Of a stretch of 15,963 bases of DNA, positions 15,727 through 15,963 are shown piece after piece. Every line of letters starts with the position of its first letter. Position 1 is the stretch's first letter. Position numbers and translations under genes: made by a program. Location of the stretch: NCBI GenBank assembly GCA_003266145.1, contig MVJJ01000095.1, positions 1 through 15,963 on the forward strand, read 5' to 3'. The stretch comes from Methanosphaera sp. SHI613 (GTDB lineage: Archaea > Methanobacteriota > Methanobacteria > Methanobacteriales > Methanobacteriaceae). Under the pieces are notes generated by a model. It was not told the DNA's origin. It was given only the letters and a program-made list of their open reading frames with translations, and did no database searches.

Positions 15727-15963
15727 TTATGAGTATGCAGCTACATATTCACCGACAATGTCAGCATATTCTTTTCTGATGTCTTCCCAAGTTTTACCTT
15801 TATCTACAATAGCATCTACAATTTTAGGTGTGTGGTAAGCTTCTACACCATAGAATGTTTGAGGTGTTTCTTCTACGAAGTCACGACGTACAGCTCCTCC
15901 ACCACATCCAATAGGAGTTTCTACACCTTGTTCTTGCATCAAAGCTACAATTTTACCGAATCC
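15727..15963 (-). CDS. mtaC: Methanol corrinoid protein MtaC, C-terminal fragment
   Basis: The frame is open to the right edge, so only the last 78 codons are present; the TTG at 15942 is internal and not a start. The visible part has ETPIGCGGGAVRRDFVEE, the end of the cobalamin-binding Rossmann domain (GG followed by an alpha helix). It continues with YGVEAYHTPKIVDAIVDKGK and a terminal helix, matching the tail of methanol-specific corrinoid proteins. In the complex MtaB methylates MtaC-bound Co(I) with methanol, and MtaA moves the methyl group to coenzyme M. The His ligand motif (DxHxxG) lies outside the window. Another methyltransferase corrinoid protein (for example a methylamine type) is possible, but the fit and the activase next door favour MtaC. 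A strong terminator follows, consistent with high expression. Confidence 0.75.
   Translation of the reverse strand, partial: GFGKIVALMQEQGVETPIGCGGGAVRRDFVEETPQTFYGVEAYHTPKIVDAIVDKGKTWEDIRKEYADIVGEYVAAYS

Noticed and set aside
15940..15942. TTG start for a 71-residue protein at the right edge.
   Set aside because: The frame continues without a stop to the window edge and the upstream residues continue the cobalamin-binding fold, so this is the tail of a larger mtaC gene.

Overview
The window is AT-rich archaeal DNA, most likely from a gut Methanobacteriales genome of the Methanosphaera type. Support comes from an Alba chromatin protein, GGTGAT- and GGAGG-type ribosome binding sites with archaeal TATA boxes, a DUF362-ferredoxin protein, and, at the right edge, the C-terminus of a methanol-type corrinoid protein (MtaC-like) beside a RamA/MapA-type reductive activase. 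The genus is inferred from these gene types; no database search was made.

Layout. Positions 1-4255 (minus strand) hold an S-adenosylhomocysteine/5'-deoxyadenosine deaminase-type amidohydrolase, followed 17 nt later by a very large modular glycosyltransferase cut by the left edge. A 391-nt divergent intergenic region then leads to leuA-type 2-isopropylmalate synthase (4647-6146) and albA (6301-6573), both on the plus strand; albA ends in a strong stem-loop terminator. Positions 10702-6800 (minus strand) form a tightly packed four-gene operon: a PadR-family regulator, an ABC ATPase, an ABC-2 permease and a membrane-anchored extracytoplasmic beta-propeller protein. Their junctions are ATGA, TAATG, and a Shine-Dalgarno sequence lying over a stop codon. 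From 10942 to 12898 (plus strand) a DUF362/ferredoxin protein and a MoxR-type AAA+ ATPase are separated by 4 nt. From 15963 to 12980 (minus strand) come the mtaC-like fragment with its terminator, the corrinoid-activating ASKHA/ferredoxin protein, and a HAD-fold protein with altered catalytic motifs.

How the genes may work together. The right end is energy metabolism: MtaC carries the methyl group from methanol on a corrinoid, and the RamA/MapA-like protein would reduce an inactive Co(II) corrinoid in an ATP-dependent way. The central operon looks like a self-regulated export system in which PadR represses genes for a transporter plus an outward-facing propeller protein. The DUF362-Fd/MoxR pair resembles a metalloprotein maturation or redox module, but its substrate is unknown. 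The left end combines adenosyl-nucleoside salvage with cell-surface glycan synthesis; that pairing may be only operon convenience.

No tRNA, rRNA, CRISPR array, insertion sequence or integrase was recognised. The most interesting points are the PadR-ABC-propeller operon, the orphan DUF362-MoxR pair, the HAD protein lacking canonical acidic residues, the unusual cysteine spacing in the corrinoid activase, and the duplicated beta-domain flanking short repeats in the glycosyltransferase.
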